This document shows, one piece after another, positions 12,467 to 23,180 of a DNA stretch of 64,000 nucleotides. Under the pieces are notes generated by a model that saw nothing but the letters and a program-made list of their open reading frames with translations, did no database searches and was not told the origin of the DNA. The translations under genes and the position numbers were made by a program. The stretch's first letter is position 1, and the number at the start of each line of letters is the position of its first letter. The DNA lies in NCBI GenBank assembly GCA_021234155.1, contig JAJEKV010000060.1:8950323-9014322 (forward strand), in the 5' to 3' direction. Origin of the DNA: Isoetes taiwanensis. Taxonomy: Eukaryota > Streptophyta > Lycopodiopsida > Isoetales > Isoetaceae.

Positions 12467-12983
12467 ATGATTCTGCCCTATTGTGTCTGCTGGGAGCATT
12501 TTCTTAGAAAAGGTGTGGATGAATAATCTTTTGTCGGTTTGGTTTCTTTCCTTTTTTCTGACTGTTATTATTCATTTCCTAAAATGGGCGATCTATTTTT
12601 GTGCTTTCGGCTCGTGCTTTCGGCTCAATCTAATCAGGTAACCAAGTGTATTCCACTATTCCTTTACAGGTTGGGCATTAATTTATGGTGATTGAAGCAG
12701 ATATAGATAAGACCAAGCTCTTTTGCGCATTGACAAGTGATAATTGCATCTTGAGAGGATTCTTGATCGGATATTAACATGCATGCTGCCAATGGATGCA
12801 TAGCATCATCACATGTAAGTGTCTTTATTTGCATGCTTTATTCTTCTCCAATGAAATAGCACAGCAGAAAATTCTTCATAAGATTTGGCAAGAAAATATT
12901 TTCAACATTGCTGTTCAATATTGCCATAGCTATAGTGCTTGCCATAGAGATGTGGAACTTGTAAATTTGAGGGTTCTTAGTTG
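12467..12983. other. Non-coding spacer
   Basis: AT-rich sequence between the kinase-like and LRR fragments. A 12-bp duplication of the type TGCTTTCGGCTC occurs near 12,602-12,627. Nothing else is supported. Confidence 0.4.
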
Positions 12984-13630
12984 TTAACCGCTTTGGGCAC
13001 TATAGGGTTGATGCTTTGCCTTCTCAGATAGGTTTAATGTGCATTGTAGCAAAGAAAGATCACCTAGGTCTGATGGTATTTGGCCTGTCAAATGATTAGA
13101 AGACAAATCCAGTTCTTGCAAGTTTGGCAAGTTCGACCCATACCTATTGGAATTTCTCCAATAAAGCTGTTGCCTTGCAGAATTAAGGTTTCCAGGTTAT
13201 GGCAGTTCAAAATAGATTGTGGAATATTTTCTTCTTGTCTCTTAAATCAAGATTTTCCAAACTTCCCAAAGCCCCAAGCAGATCAGGCAGAGGTCCAGAG
13301 AGGTAATTGCCAGAAAGCAAGATGTTTCTAAGATCAGTGGCAACGAAAAATATGATTAGGAATTGTGCCAGTAAAATGGTTGCCACTAAGATCAATTCGC
13401 TGAAGGTAGATCAGTTGGCCAATTTGTTCATTAATACTGCCATTGAGCTGGGTCTCAGAAAGGCTGATACCTACTACCCTAGACTCATGAGAAGCTATGA
13501 CGGTGGTACAGAATATCCCATACCAATGGCACGGGTTCTCATCACCCCCATTCCAGTTCTATAGAACCTGCTGAGGATCATTTCCAATTCCATTTTTAAA
13601 TGCAAGCATCCTTTGTGCCTTTGTGGCCTA
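12984..13630 (-). pseudogene. LRR receptor N-terminal fragment
   Basis: Read leftward from about 13,625, the frame gives AQRMLAFKNGIGNDPQQVL, a stop, and then NWNGGDENPCHWYGIFC. This is a canonical LRRNT_2 cap of plant LRR receptor kinases. LRRs follow: INEQIGQLIYLQRIDLSGNH, then (new frame) LLSGNYLSGPLPDLLGALGS, then (new frame) HNLETLILQGNSFIGEIP, then NLQELDLSSNHLTGQIPSDL with a closing TLNLSE. At least one stop and three frameshifts separate the blocks, and the transmembrane and kinase parts are absent. The neighbouring RLK kinase fragment at 15.3 kb is also on the minus strand but lies downstream and far away, so it need not come from the same gene. Clear as an LRR receptor pseudogene; the exact subfamily is not determined. 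Confidence 0.8.
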
Positions 13631-14473
13631 TGGCAAACATGGACATGGCATGAAAAGTCTAGATATCTGCAGCATTTCCTGCCTAACAGTTACTTAGGCA
13701 TTCTGGATGTGAATGCAACTGCCTTCCCTCATAGCCGTCAAACTCTGTATATGATGCCTAGGTTAGAGCAGTATAATTATGAGCAATTCATAGGCTGGAC
13801 AATTGGACATAGATGAATGTTTGATCAGTACTCCATGATATGTCATTTGGATGCTATGTTTATTTCATGGAATGCGTCTATTGTATTGCCTTGCATTATT
13901 TTGTACATAGTATCATGTTATTAATAAAGCGCCAATTCAGTGGCAGCTTGTGCACCAGACATTTCTTGTGCACCAGACATTTGGCAATGCAAAAGTTAGC
14001 AAGGGTCACCAAGGCCTGAATATTTGTTATGCATTATCGACTCCTCTACTATAGAAAATTATTATCACCATGAGCTAAATTATCACATAGAAAGCCTGAG
14101 GATCCATCATACATTTATGCCAATGCGTAAGACACAAAGTGATCAGTTTTCCGTTTGTGCTGGAGAAGGAGCTCATGTCATAGAGTATTCTCTGACACTC
14201 TTTGGCTTGAGGCAGATGTTAACATACACAATGCAATTATATGCTAGCAACACCTTGGCTTTGAAGCAGTTGCTCGGCATCGGCATTCTGCAGACGTGAT
14301 TTCATCATTTTATTTTCCAGGTAAATATTAGTCGTTCTTTGTTGTTGCGTTTGCTTAAGGTTAGTGTTTAGAAAGATTAACAGCTAGCGATTGAAAGCTT
14401 CATAATGAGGGGTCATTACCATCCAATCCTAAGCTATGATCTTGTATTTACTCTGTATTATTTATTTTCACAG
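13631..14473. other. Non-coding stretch
   Basis: No gene is supported. A 19-bp tandem pair around TTGTGCACCAGACATTT lies near 13,948-13,984. The plus-strand open frames here have no known motif. Confidence 0.4.
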
Positions 14474-14531
14474 CAATAGTCAAACTGAAGCATTATGCTA
14501 ACCAATAGTCAAACTGAAGGATTATGCTAAC
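14474..14531. repeat. 29-bp tandem duplication at the left breakpoint of the triplication
   Basis: CAATAGTCAAACTGAAG followed by SATTATGCTAAC occurs twice, starting at 14,474 and 14,503. The left breakpoint of the 7.1-kb tandem unit (14,527/14,528) falls inside the end of the second copy, which may have favoured breakage there. Confidence 0.75.
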
Positions 14532-14595
14532 CTGGTTGCACTTAGAGAAAACCCACGTGATATCTTACGACACTGCAGCCAGCAGAGAAAGCATG

Positions 14596-14662
14596 GGAAT
14601 CTTATAATGCAATCCCAATAATGCAATCCCAGCAATGCAATCACCAGCAATGCAATCACCGA
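14596..14662. repeat. 14-15-bp minisatellite, four units
   Basis: Four units of AATGCAATCCCA(A/G)(T/C) type, the last two with CACCAGC. Repeated at the equivalent place in copies 2 (about 21,728) and 3 (about 28,855). Confidence 0.75.
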
Positions 14663-15344
14663 AGGATGCTTGATCTTTGTTGAGCAATATTGAAGATGCA
14701 ATAAGCTATTCTATTTGCTCCATAATTGATTTACCCTTTCTTTTGTGTCACCTGATTGCCCAAAAGCTTATCCTGCAACCATGTCAATGTAGTGTAACTG
14801 TTAATTGAACATTTTGGACAAAATGAATTATTTATAACATTTTTTTATGTTATGGCAACATGTATTTTAAGCCCGTTTCCATTGAAACTAACATAAAGCT
14901 TGCTTTGCATTTTCAGGATCTATATACAGTTTAAATCTAAAGGGCCATGGTCTTCTATATTAACTAAGATGTGCTATGCTTTACTTCGAAGCAGGTTATC
15001 GTGTAGTAGAGCACCCATGATTCATTACATTTGCCATTAATAGAAGGTGGCTAGGTGTTGGACCCAGGGTTTCTTTCTCACATGCCCTTGCAAATCATGC
15101 GAGAATACACTTACCTCCAAACAAAGATGGCACAATTGAAGGACCGTAGAAATGTATAGTGTGCTCCTGAGACTAGAACTCCAAGTGTGGTCTATTGATT
15201 ATGTAAAATTGTATGTGTGCAACGTAATCAAGCAAGGATGCACATAGACTATTCAATTCTCGAACTACAATAATGCACCATATGCAAAATATGGATGCTT
15301 GCTACGGTACTGTTCAAGTACTCCCACTTTAGAGGTAAATATTG

Positions 15345-15440
15345 TTTATGCAAAGAGGATATACAACTACTTCGTAACTGTATGCAACTTTCTCTCTCAA
15401 GAGTCCATATTCTGGAGCAATGTGACCTCTGAATTGCAAA
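15345..15440 (-). pseudogene. RLK kinase activation-loop fragment, copy 1
   Basis: The minus frame reads RGHIAPEYGLLREKVAYSYE followed by VVV. This corresponds to kinase subdomain VIII-IX of receptor-like kinases (GYIAPEY...EKxDVYSFGVVV). Only about 30 residues are recognisable, flanked by non-coding sequence with a possible donor. It is a captured exon piece. Equivalent pieces lie at 22,470-22,560 and 29,590-29,688. Confidence 0.55.
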
Positions 15441-16057
15441 GGAAGATGGTGAAGTGAGCATTCAAACCGAATCTTTAAAATGTGTTCCTTCATGTTTTTC
15501 TTGCTTTGAACTTGGTTTTTATAACAATTCATGTCTGTAGTCTTAGAACACAAGCAGGTCCCAGCTCAACTTCTATCCCAGCATATGCATTTAGGATCTT
15601 GTTTCAAACAAATAGGATATTTCTTTCTGCTAGAAACGCAATTATATGTGCTTCAAATCCATAACTACTTACTTTCTCATCAGCCTACTTGGAATTTGCC
15701 ATGTTGATCGGATTTGGCATGCTACTGTCCTAAACACCATGAATGGTATGCCTATAATAAGACCACATGACAAAAGCAGTAGGTTCCATATGGATATATA
15801 GAATATGATGTTCATATGGAGCATGCATCGAGCATACATATGTGCTCTGTGTCATTTTCCTTAAAACAATTAGAACCTACAGATATAATGTCTTTAGTAC
15901 ATTTTAGCAAACTGGCTATTTTTCTACTCAGAGTGAAAGCATGAGCATGGTCTTCATTTATCCTTTTCTTTTTTCTTTCATACTTTTTCAATCTCTGGTG
16001 CTACAAAGCTGTTACAGACTATATTCCTTATATTTGCATCCATGATTCCTGTTGCAG

Positions 16058-16607
16058 CTAAAAGGGCGTTTGATGAGATAGAAGGGATAGAGGTGGCGTG
16101 GAATCAGGTGAAAACCCAAGATGTTTTACAAAGTCGCGATGACCTAGAGCGGTCATATCATATTCAGAGGTTCATTTGCTGAAGACTCTTAAGCACAAAA
16201 ACATTATCAAGTTCTACAACTCATTGGTGGATGCCAAGAATGGGAATGCTAATTTCATCACAGAAATATTTACATCGGGAACATTGAGGCAGTAAGTGAC
16301 CTGACCTTTTTGTTTGCACCTATGCTTGAAAGTTCTTTCTGTTTATGGTCTTATGCTTCATTGTTCTCAGCGTACTTGCATGAGGGTTCTTAGAATTCAC
16401 TGGTTTGCCATGTTTAGGTACCACAAGCAGCACAAACATGTTTATATGAAACCATAAAAAACTGGTCAAGGCAAATTTTGTGGGGCTTGCTTTATCTGCA
16501 CAGCCATGATCTGCCTATAATTCATCTCGATTTAGGGGAGGTAAAGATTGGGGATATTGGATTAGCAGCTATTCTTTGTCAAACTCATGCAGCGCACAAT
16601 GTTATTG
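16058..16607 (+). pseudogene. WNK kinase fragment, copy 1
   Basis: The exon after GTTGCAG reads [20 protein letters not shown] and continues to [12 protein letters not shown]. After a frame change comes [20 protein letters not shown] then [19 protein letters not shown], with Asn where other kinases have the beta-3 Lys, is the plant WNK signature. After an intron, the second block reads [33 protein letters not shown] and directly [20 protein letters not shown]. In WNKs about 13 residues (HRDLK-CDN-loop) lie between IIH and GEVKIG; here HRD is HLD and the KxDN segment is missing, so the catalytic loop is destroyed. The block ends at a GT donor (16,608). A stop and frameshifts confirm a pseudogene. 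Confidence 0.85.
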
Positions 16608-16744
16608 GTAAGCAACTTATTGTTGTAATCTGAATGAGTCTGCAAATTTTTTGCAGAACGATCCCCTGAAATCCAGGACCATCCTCTGTGCAGGCACTCC
16701 TGTGTTCATGGCCTTGCACAGGCCTTTAAATAACACATTATATG

Positions 16745-17168
16745 TATAAATGTCTACCAACATTATTCATCTCAACAAACATTCTTCTTGCAGAATTAAT
16801 TTGTCCTGAACTCCAAAGGCCTTTAATCAAAATGGTATAGATTATGACATTTGGTGAACAAAACCTTTCCTTTTTTCGAAGAGTTTAACTGCCATGTCCA
16901 CAAATTTTATTTTGCAATATCCATCAATGGCCTGCTATATATGTTAATGCTAGGAGTAAACCCAGTCTTCTAATAGTTTATCCAAGAGATCGTGTGCATC
17001 ATCTACCTTATTTGCCTTGCATAGACCATCAATCAACGTATTAAATGTAATAATATTTGGTTCACATCCTGATCTCCGTATCTTTTTCGAAAGCTTACAT
17101 GCATCAGATGCTTTGTCTGCTTTACAAAGTCCACAGATGAGACTACTATAAGTAACAATAGTTCGGTG
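16745..17168 (-). pseudogene. P-class PPR protein fragment, copy 1
   Basis: Minus-strand reading gives consecutive 35-residue PPR motifs. The first contains TIVTYSSLICGLCKADKASD, the next SGCEPNIITFNTLIDGLCKA then NKVDDAHDLLDKLLE. After a frame change, CSPNVIIYTILIKGLWSSGQ is followed by ARRMFVEMNNVG. The NxxTYNTLIDGLCK pattern is diagnostic of P-class PPR (Rf-like) RNA-binding proteins of organelles. About four motifs remain of what is normally 10-20, and no targeting peptide is present. It lies antisense to, and just downstream of, the WNK fragment inside the putative Helitron, so the two were captured separately. Confidence 0.8.
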
Positions 17169-17788
17169 GCAAAAATGTCACAAAAAATATGCAGATGCAG
17201 ATTTTAAGTACCACTTGATCCATAGAATAGGGCATACGTCCAGAACAAGAGTTGCTCTCTCCAGGACCTCCAGATTATGATTTTTTCAAACATGATTATG
17301 TTAACATAGAACTTAGTACAAGTTTAAATAAGTTCTAAGTTTGAGGTGCCATCCCTAATACTGCAAAGTAAACCATGTAGAGTTACTGCAAAGTAAACCA
17401 TGTAGAGTTAAATCAAGTCGAAACGGTTATAAGACAACACTCATGATCTAACGAGCTACAACGAAAGTTCTAATACAAAATGAAATAAACGGTCCAAATG
17501 TGCACAGATTATCATCTTATTTCGGCTTTAGTTGAACGTCATTGCAACCTAGAACTTATTTTCTACATGGTTTACCCATTATGTTTCTCGCATTATATTT
17601 CTCCCATTGCACACCCATTATGTTTCTCTACTCACATGACACTTTCACAAAAAGACATAACAAAATTTATTTTCTCATTTCGACAAATAATTACTAAAGC
17701 CCCGGCAAATGTTGGTCTCATTGTCCTCATATAATCAACCCGGAGCCACTTTTAATACAATTTCAATATTTTTATGCCCGATTTAAAA

Positions 17789-17817
17789 GCCCAAAGAACG
17801 CTGAGCACTTTTTCTAG
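17789..17817 (+). mobile_element. Helitron 3' terminus, copy 1
   Basis: CTAG at 17,814-17,817 followed by T. The preceding hairpin is broken here (GCCCAAAGAACGCTGAGC), but copy 3 has a perfect GCCCAGC-AAC-GCTGGGC stem at the same place. The damage is limited to CAG/CTG positions, so it may be a sequence error. Confidence 0.7.
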
Positions 17818-18539
17818 TATTATAGATATTGGATAACTAAGCAACAACGGAAATTTAACTTAGAAATGGTGAAAATGCCAAAGAAGCATCATTTTTCATG
17901 CTATGGAGTGTATTAAGGAGGATATACAGGCATACAATTTGTGGTATAGACGAATTTAAAATCATAAGGAAAACAATCCGAGCACAACCCTAACCCTAAT
18001 ATCTCCAACGTTTTTTTCTAAATGCGGCGATGGACTTGGAGCAAATAGGGAGCTCTTCCCGCTCTTGCCCAAATGCTCGCATCTTTGAAGTAGTCCATAA
18101 GGTGTTTGCTAAATCTTTCCAAAGGTTCGCAAGGTCAAGTATTTGTTTTAAGATGCTGGCCTTCTGCGTTTTTTTTTTTTATGTTCTATTGAATTTGCTT
18201 ACCTTTGGCAGGTTTGTTCTTGCGGTGCGCCATTTTACAGATCTATTTTGCACAGTATAATGCATTTTTTCCGTCTTTCTAGAATGGTGGCTCATGCCAG
18301 CGAAAACGGCAAGGATAGTCTTGCTTTGATTGTTCTTATGCAATTATCCTTTTTTTTTAATTACTTTCTGTAGTATTGTAGTGTGGTTTTGAATTGCAGA
18401 TTCTGAAGAATGAAGCTTGGCTACCTTGGTAATCCTAGAACGATATTCATCTTACATGTCCGTAAAAAACCGCTTGTATGGTAGTATTTCTTGCATTTTC
18501 AGAATGTGTCATGCTCAAGCTTAGGTTCTTCTCGTGAAG
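17818..18539. other. Unassigned stretch between Helitron end and PNGase A fragment
   Basis: Contains two telomere-like CCCTAA repeats (near 17,988), which also work as telo-boxes upstream of plant genes. An ATG about 40 bases later opens MDLEQ, but the frame closes soon and I recognise nothing. Equivalent stretches occur in copies 2 and 3. Confidence 0.4.
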
Positions 18540-19060
18540 TAAAAGACAATAAGATCAAGCTCCACCAGGTAAAGCCAGAATTTGTAGATGATTTGCATGA
18601 TTTGGTGCACAAGATTGTAAAATTCAGTTGTTATTGTAACATTGAAAATACCGTGTAGGTTTTGTCCACAACATTTCCTAATGATACCACCAAATTTGAG
18701 GTTTCTCTAAGAAGAGAGGAGTACTTTGTGATGTCTTTCTCTACTTCCCAAAATATACCTTGCTTTATAGGTTCTCAGTTGCAAGTTCGAAAAATTTCCA
18801 CCTCACTTAACCGGATTGCGGATATCCCACAAATTGTCTACCCTTGCATACATCACGACCATCTCAAAATGACCTTATCCCATGCTAAACCACACTTATA
18901 ATCAGGTGTGTATTTAGTGGCAACTGGTGGAAGATCAATAGTATTGCCAAAGGAATAATTCAACAAAAGAACGACAATGGCTTTGTGACTTCAAAAAATA
19001 CATGTGGCTCCTGAGTTTCCAATTTCCGATCATCAATATATGGAGCTCTGAAATTTGGTC
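18540..19060 (-). pseudogene. PNGase A-like amidase fragment, copy 1
   Basis: Same fragment as at 32,758-33,295, described there in detail. In this copy the frame is broken several times; the differences from copy 3 lie mostly next to CAG/CTG/CCG trinucleotides. PPVATKYTPDYKCGLAWDK and IFWEVEKDITKYSSLL remain readable in separate frames. Confidence 0.7.
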
Positions 19061-19425
19061 TCTAATACCCTATCTGGTTTTCAGCAAGACTAGCAATTGG
19101 CAATGATGCAAAGCTTGGATCCTCGTTGTTGTTCCTTTGGATCACTACATGGCAGTTCCTTACTCCTTATCTGTTTCTCTTTGAATTTTATAGAATGCTA
19201 AATATTAGACACCACCACTTTTTTTCAGTTTTGGAGGTATCAAACACCCTTTTATTCTTCTTTATCTTATGTGTGATTCTAACCTATACTTTTTCAGGGT
19301 TATTGTTGCAGTTATAAAGGATCTAATCAGAATGACCTCACATATATTGAAGAGATTAGGAATTGGGCGCAAAACTTGGGCGCTAAACTGGTCGCTAAAC
19401 CGGTTACTAGGGTCTCCGTACGAAA

Positions 19426-20121
19426 ATGGGTGCGAGGAGGAAGGCCACTTCCTCCTCCCAAGAGGAAGCAGACGATCCGGTGCTGCTGCTGTTACTGGAA
19501 TTGAAAGAAGAAGTGCAGAGACTTCGGTCTGCTGTGAATGATCTGAGCACACAGAACAAAGAGCTGCAATCCCAGAATCGTGAGTTAAAGACCATGCTAC
19601 TAAAACCGCCTGTGGAACAAGACTCCAAATTACAGGATAAAATTGAAGAACTGCAGATCAATTTGGCTGACCTGGTGGCTGAAACCACCAAGGAACAGAT
19701 GAAATTGCATCACGATAGAGTCTCTTCTGAAAAATCCGAACTAGAGGTCAGAGCCCGGAATCTAAAGATCTCAGGCTTGGAGGAAACTGAAGAAGAGGTC
19801 ACATCTGATGCCATTGAGCATTTCTTCAAGGAAACCATGCATCTACATGAACCTCAGTTTGTGTATTGCAGACGAATTGGTAAGGGCTTCAATAGACCAA
19901 TTTTGGTGAAATTCAGGACAGAAGAAGCTAAACACAGAGTGCTGCAAAATCGTAGCACACTAAAAGGTCAAAAAATCTGGTTAGACCATGATTTAACTCC
20001 TGCACAGCAAGAAGTCAGAAAACGAGAATGGAACAAGGTAAAAGAAGCAAGAGCAACTGGAGTAGTAGCATATCTGGACAGCACAGGGAAAGCAATCATC
20101 ACTAAACGGAGAAGAGAATAG
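19426..20121 (+). CDS. LINE-A ORF1 (coiled-coil nucleic-acid-binding protein), copy 1
   Basis: 231 codons starting MGARRKATSSSQ. Residues 20-100 form a coiled coil rich in Leu, Glu and Gln (LELKEEVQRLRSAVNDL). Residues 107-200 (NLKISGLEETEEE to ILVKFRTEEAKHRVLQN) resemble the RRM-like plus C-terminal fold of L1-type ORF1p, including the typical GLEE...I..FF and VKF..EEAK.RVL pattern. ORF1p binds LINE RNA and packages it with ORF2p. The frame ends at a single TAG and ORF2 follows in the same frame. The second LINE at 52 kb has a homologous ORF1 (about 255 codons) with the same MHLH and VMHNRS/VLQNRS landmarks. ORF1 is intact here, but the element is dead because ORF2 is interrupted. Confidence 0.85.
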   Translation: MGARRKATSSSQEEADDPVLLLLLELKEEVQRLRSAVNDLSTQNKELQSQNRELKTMLLKPPVEQDSKLQDKIEELQINLADLVAETTKEQMKLHHDRVSSEKSELEVRARNLKISGLEETEEEVTSDAIEHFFKETMHLHEPQFVYCRRIGKGFNRPILVKFRTEEAKHRVLQNRSTLKGQKIWLDHDLTPAQQEVRKREWNKVKEARATGVVAYLDSTGKAIITKRRRE

Positions 20122-20352
20122 CAGTTTCGGACCTTGAAGTTATTAGCATGGAATGTCCGTGGTTTATCTAAACAAAAAATGGAGGCATCTGTACAAACAT
20201 GGAAAGATATGGATTTGGTATTAATAACCGAGACATGGGAACATCAGGCACGGTCTCTAATAGGTTTGCAAGGCTTTCATAACATAGGCAGTGTATGGAA
20301 CGAGAAGGATCCAGGAGCGGGAAGAGGATACGGCGGTATGGCTGTGTATGCC
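20122..20352 (+). pseudogene. LINE-A ORF2 endonuclease start, copy 1
   Basis: Begins directly after the ORF1 TAG in the same frame: QFRT then LKLLAWNVRGLSK and LVLITETWE. These are the Asn and Glu motifs of the APE-type endonuclease. No ATG precedes the WN motif; the first in-frame ATG lies downstream of the catalytic Asn. The domain stops after GGMAVYA, where the LTR element was inserted. Confidence 0.8.
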
Positions 20353-20982
20353 TGTTGACCCGATTTTTGGCAAAATCGGGCTCAACATAGAAGAACACTA
20401 TCAAGGTCTAAAGGGGTGGTGAAGATCAAGGGTCCAGATTCATTTGTGCTTGTTGTTAGAATCCAAGGGCCCATATTAAGTTGTGTTAGTTGTTAAACAA
20501 AAAGACAAATTTGGTTATGGAGAAGAAGAAGACAAAAAACAAAGGATTGATGAGGTGTAAAAAAGGAGTGCCAAGATCATGCCAAGTGGATGGCCAAGAT
20601 TTATCAAAAAAAATTATAAATATCTTGAGGGGACTTGTTCTCCTCCTCTTTGGCTCTAGAATCTCACATGGAGCAAGGGTAGTGGCAATACAGGAAGATG
20701 GTGTCGAGACCTCTTCCCCATGCAAGATATCTTGAAGCATTGTTTTATATTATTTTCTTGAATAAAGTGGTGCACCCTCTTTTTATCTTCCACATCTTTT
20801 CCATTTTTCCATATTTCTACATTTTCTTCCACATTTCCTTTATCGAATTTTCATTACCAAATTTACGTTCTTTTTTCCTTCAAAAATTTTTCTTGGTTCT
20901 TTTGCCTTGCAAAGAAGACTATTTGATCCCATGTTTGCCTTTGAAGGCCGAATGCATGCGGGTATGGGGAAATCCGGCATCA
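20353..20982 (+). mobile_element. Left LTR, copy 1
   Basis: 630 bp, starting TGTTGACCCG and ending GGCATCA. It lies 3' of ATGCC in the LINE and is followed by about 670 bp of element interior before the unit junction at 21,649. Its counterpart 3' LTR is not present in this copy. CAG/CTG differences from the LTR at 34,591 include the GCAGCCCTGGG region (near 20,685). Confidence 0.85.
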
Positions 20983-22469
20983 TTATGGAGGTTCTCTGAG
21001 AGATCTTAATTTTCCCCGGATCAAGTTTTGGTGTCACTGTAATTTTCCATCATTCATTCTTGCCATATCTTAAATTTTCCTGCTCTCTTTCTCTCGCCAT
21101 CTTTTTCATGCCCAAATTTTCGTTCTTTCCTCGCACCATTCCTAGTGCTTGCTTGTAAAAATGACAAGATGCCAAAAGAGACAAGCTTGAAGGTCTTTTT
21201 TTCTACACAAGTCTGCTGATTCTAAAAGTGTTGGTTTTGTTACAGTGCGGGGCATCTCGAGAGAGAAAGAATGACAAATCAAGAAGGATTGATGTTTGCT
21301 TATGATTATTTCGGAGAGCCAAAAAAACGCCAGACCCTCCAATCTTTGTAAAATCATGCCTTGTGCCCCCGCTCTTGCCCCAGGTCTTTGCCTTTGCATA
21401 CTTTGCCTTGTTTCTCTGTTGATTCTCTGTTGATTCTCTGCCTGCAAGGAAAACCATAGCCAAGCATGCAAAGGCCAAGAAGAAAAAGATCCTCTGCTCT
21501 TGCTTCAAGTTCTCCAAGCTCCAACAGAAAAACCATTTCCTCTTACTCGTTGCCTCTGATCTCTACTCCGTGCTCTGTGGGCGACAAAAGGATGAGCTAA
21601 CAAAGACATTCGAAGGCGCTGTTTGCCCTAAGCTTGCTGCCGAACCTGCTAACCTGGTTGCACTTAGAGAAAACCCACGTGATATCTTACGACACTGCAG
21701 CCAGCAGAGAAAGCATGGGAATCTTATAATGCAATCCCAATAATGCAATCCCAGCAATGCAATCACCAGCAATGCAATCACCGAAGGATGCTTGATCTTT
21801 GTTGAGCAATATTGAAGATGCAATAAGCTATTCTATTTGCTCCATAATTGATTTACCCTTTCTTTTGTGTCACCTGATTGCCCAAAGCTTATCCTGCAAC
21901 CATGTCAATGTAGTGTAACTGTTAATTGAACATTTTGGACAAAATGAATTATTTATAACATTTTTTATGTTATGGCAACATGTATTTTAAGCCCGTTTCC
22001 ATTGAAACTAACATAAAGCTTGCTTTGCATTTTCAGGATCTATATACAGTTTAAATCTAAAGGGCCATGGTCTTCTATATTAACTAAGATGTGCTATGCT
22101 TTACTTCAAGCAGGTTATCGTGTAGTAGAGCACCCATGATTCATTACATTTGCCATTAGTAGAAGGTGGCTAGGTGTTGGACCCAGGTTTCTTTCTCACA
22201 TGCCCTTGCAAATCATGCGAGAATACACTTACCTCCAAACAAAGATGGCACAATTGAAGGACCGTGAGAAATGTATAGTGTGCTCCCCGAGACTAGAACT
22301 CCAAGTGTGGTCTATTGATTATGTAAAATTGTATGTGTGCAACGTAATCAAGCAAGGATGCACATAGACTATTCAATTCTCGAACTACAATAATGCACCA
22401 TATGCAAAATATGGATGCTTGCTACGGTCTTGTTCAAGTACTCCCACTTTAGAGGTAAATATTGTTTAT

Positions 22470-22560
22470 GCAAAGAGGATATACAACTACTTCAGAATCA
22501 GATGCAACTTTCTCTCTCAAGAGTCCATATTCGAGCAATGTGACCTCTCGAATTGCAAAG
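22470..22560 (-). pseudogene. RLK kinase activation-loop fragment, copy 2
   Basis: Equivalent of 15,345-15,440. The frame is interrupted by indels around the APEYGLL segment. Confidence 0.5.
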
Positions 22561-23180
22561 GAAGATGGTGAAGTGAGCATTCAAACCGAATCTTTAAAAT
22601 GTGTTCCTTCATGTTTTTCTTGCTTTGAACTTGGTTTTTATAACAATTCATGTCTCAGTAGTCTTAGAACACAAGCGGTCCCAGCTCAACTTCTATCCCA
22701 AAGATATGCATTTAGGATCTTGTTTCAAACAAATAGGATATTTCTTTCTGCTAGAAACGCAATTATATGTGCTTCAAATCCATAACTACTTACTTTCTCA
22801 TCAGCCTACTTGGAATTTGCCATGTTGATCGGATTTGGCATGCTATCGCCCTAAACACCATGAATGGTATGCCTATAATAAGACCACATGACAAAAGCGT
22901 GGGTTCCATATGGATATATAGAATATGATGTTCATATGGAGCATGCATCGAGCATACATATGTGCTCTCGTGTCATTTTCCTTAAAACAATTAGAACCTA
23001 CTGTATATAATGTCTTTAGTACATTTTAGCAAACCGGCTATTTTTCTACTCGAGTGAAAGCATGAGCATGGTCTTCATTTATCCTTTTCTTTTTTTTTCA
23101 TTCATACTTTTTCAATCTCTGTTGCTACAAAGTCGTTACTGACTATATTCCTTATATTTGCATCCATGATTCTGCTTGCG

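Larger units (their letters stand above)
10424..17817 (+). mobile_element. Putative gene-capturing Helitron (hypothesis)
   Basis: The right end (hairpin + CTAG at 17,817) is well supported; the left end at 10,424 is a guess. Between them lie fragments of at least five unrelated host genes in mixed orientation: a kinase-like protein (+), an LRR receptor (-), an RLK kinase domain (-), a WNK kinase (+) and a PPR protein (-). Several keep exon/intron structure. Mixed, intron-retaining gene fragments are a known habit of plant Helitrons. No Rep-helicase gene is visible, so the element would be non-autonomous. Alternatively these are nested fragments of independent origin. Confidence 0.35.
19346..20352 (+). 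mobile_element. LINE-A 5' part, copy 1
   Basis: Runs from a putative 5' end through a short leader with three 13-bp repeats (19,365-19,403), ORF1 and the beginning of ORF2, where the LTR element interrupts it. The 3' half exists only once, at 37,595-40,920, because the duplicated segment ends inside the LTR element. Confidence 0.85.
14528..21649 (+). repeat. 7.1-kb tandem unit, copy 1
   Basis: First of three head-to-tail copies. It starts TAACCTGGTTGCACTTAG and ends GCCGAACCTGC. Contents in order: a 14-bp minisatellite, RLK fragment (-), WNK fragment (+), PPR fragment (-), Helitron end, PNGase A-like fragment (-), LINE 5' part (+), left LTR and about 670 bp of the LTR-element interior. Compared with copies 2 and 3, small substitutions and indels cluster at CAG, CTG and CCG. 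LINE ORF1 is fully open in this copy. Confidence 0.95.

Noticed and set aside
17980-18000. Telomere-like CCCTAA repeats
   Set aside because: Only two units; best read as a telo-box or chance, not as an interstitial telomere.
20490-20735. Open frames of about 80 codons inside the LTRs on both strands
   Set aside because: They lie in LTR sequence, are repeated only because the LTR is, and match no retroelement protein.
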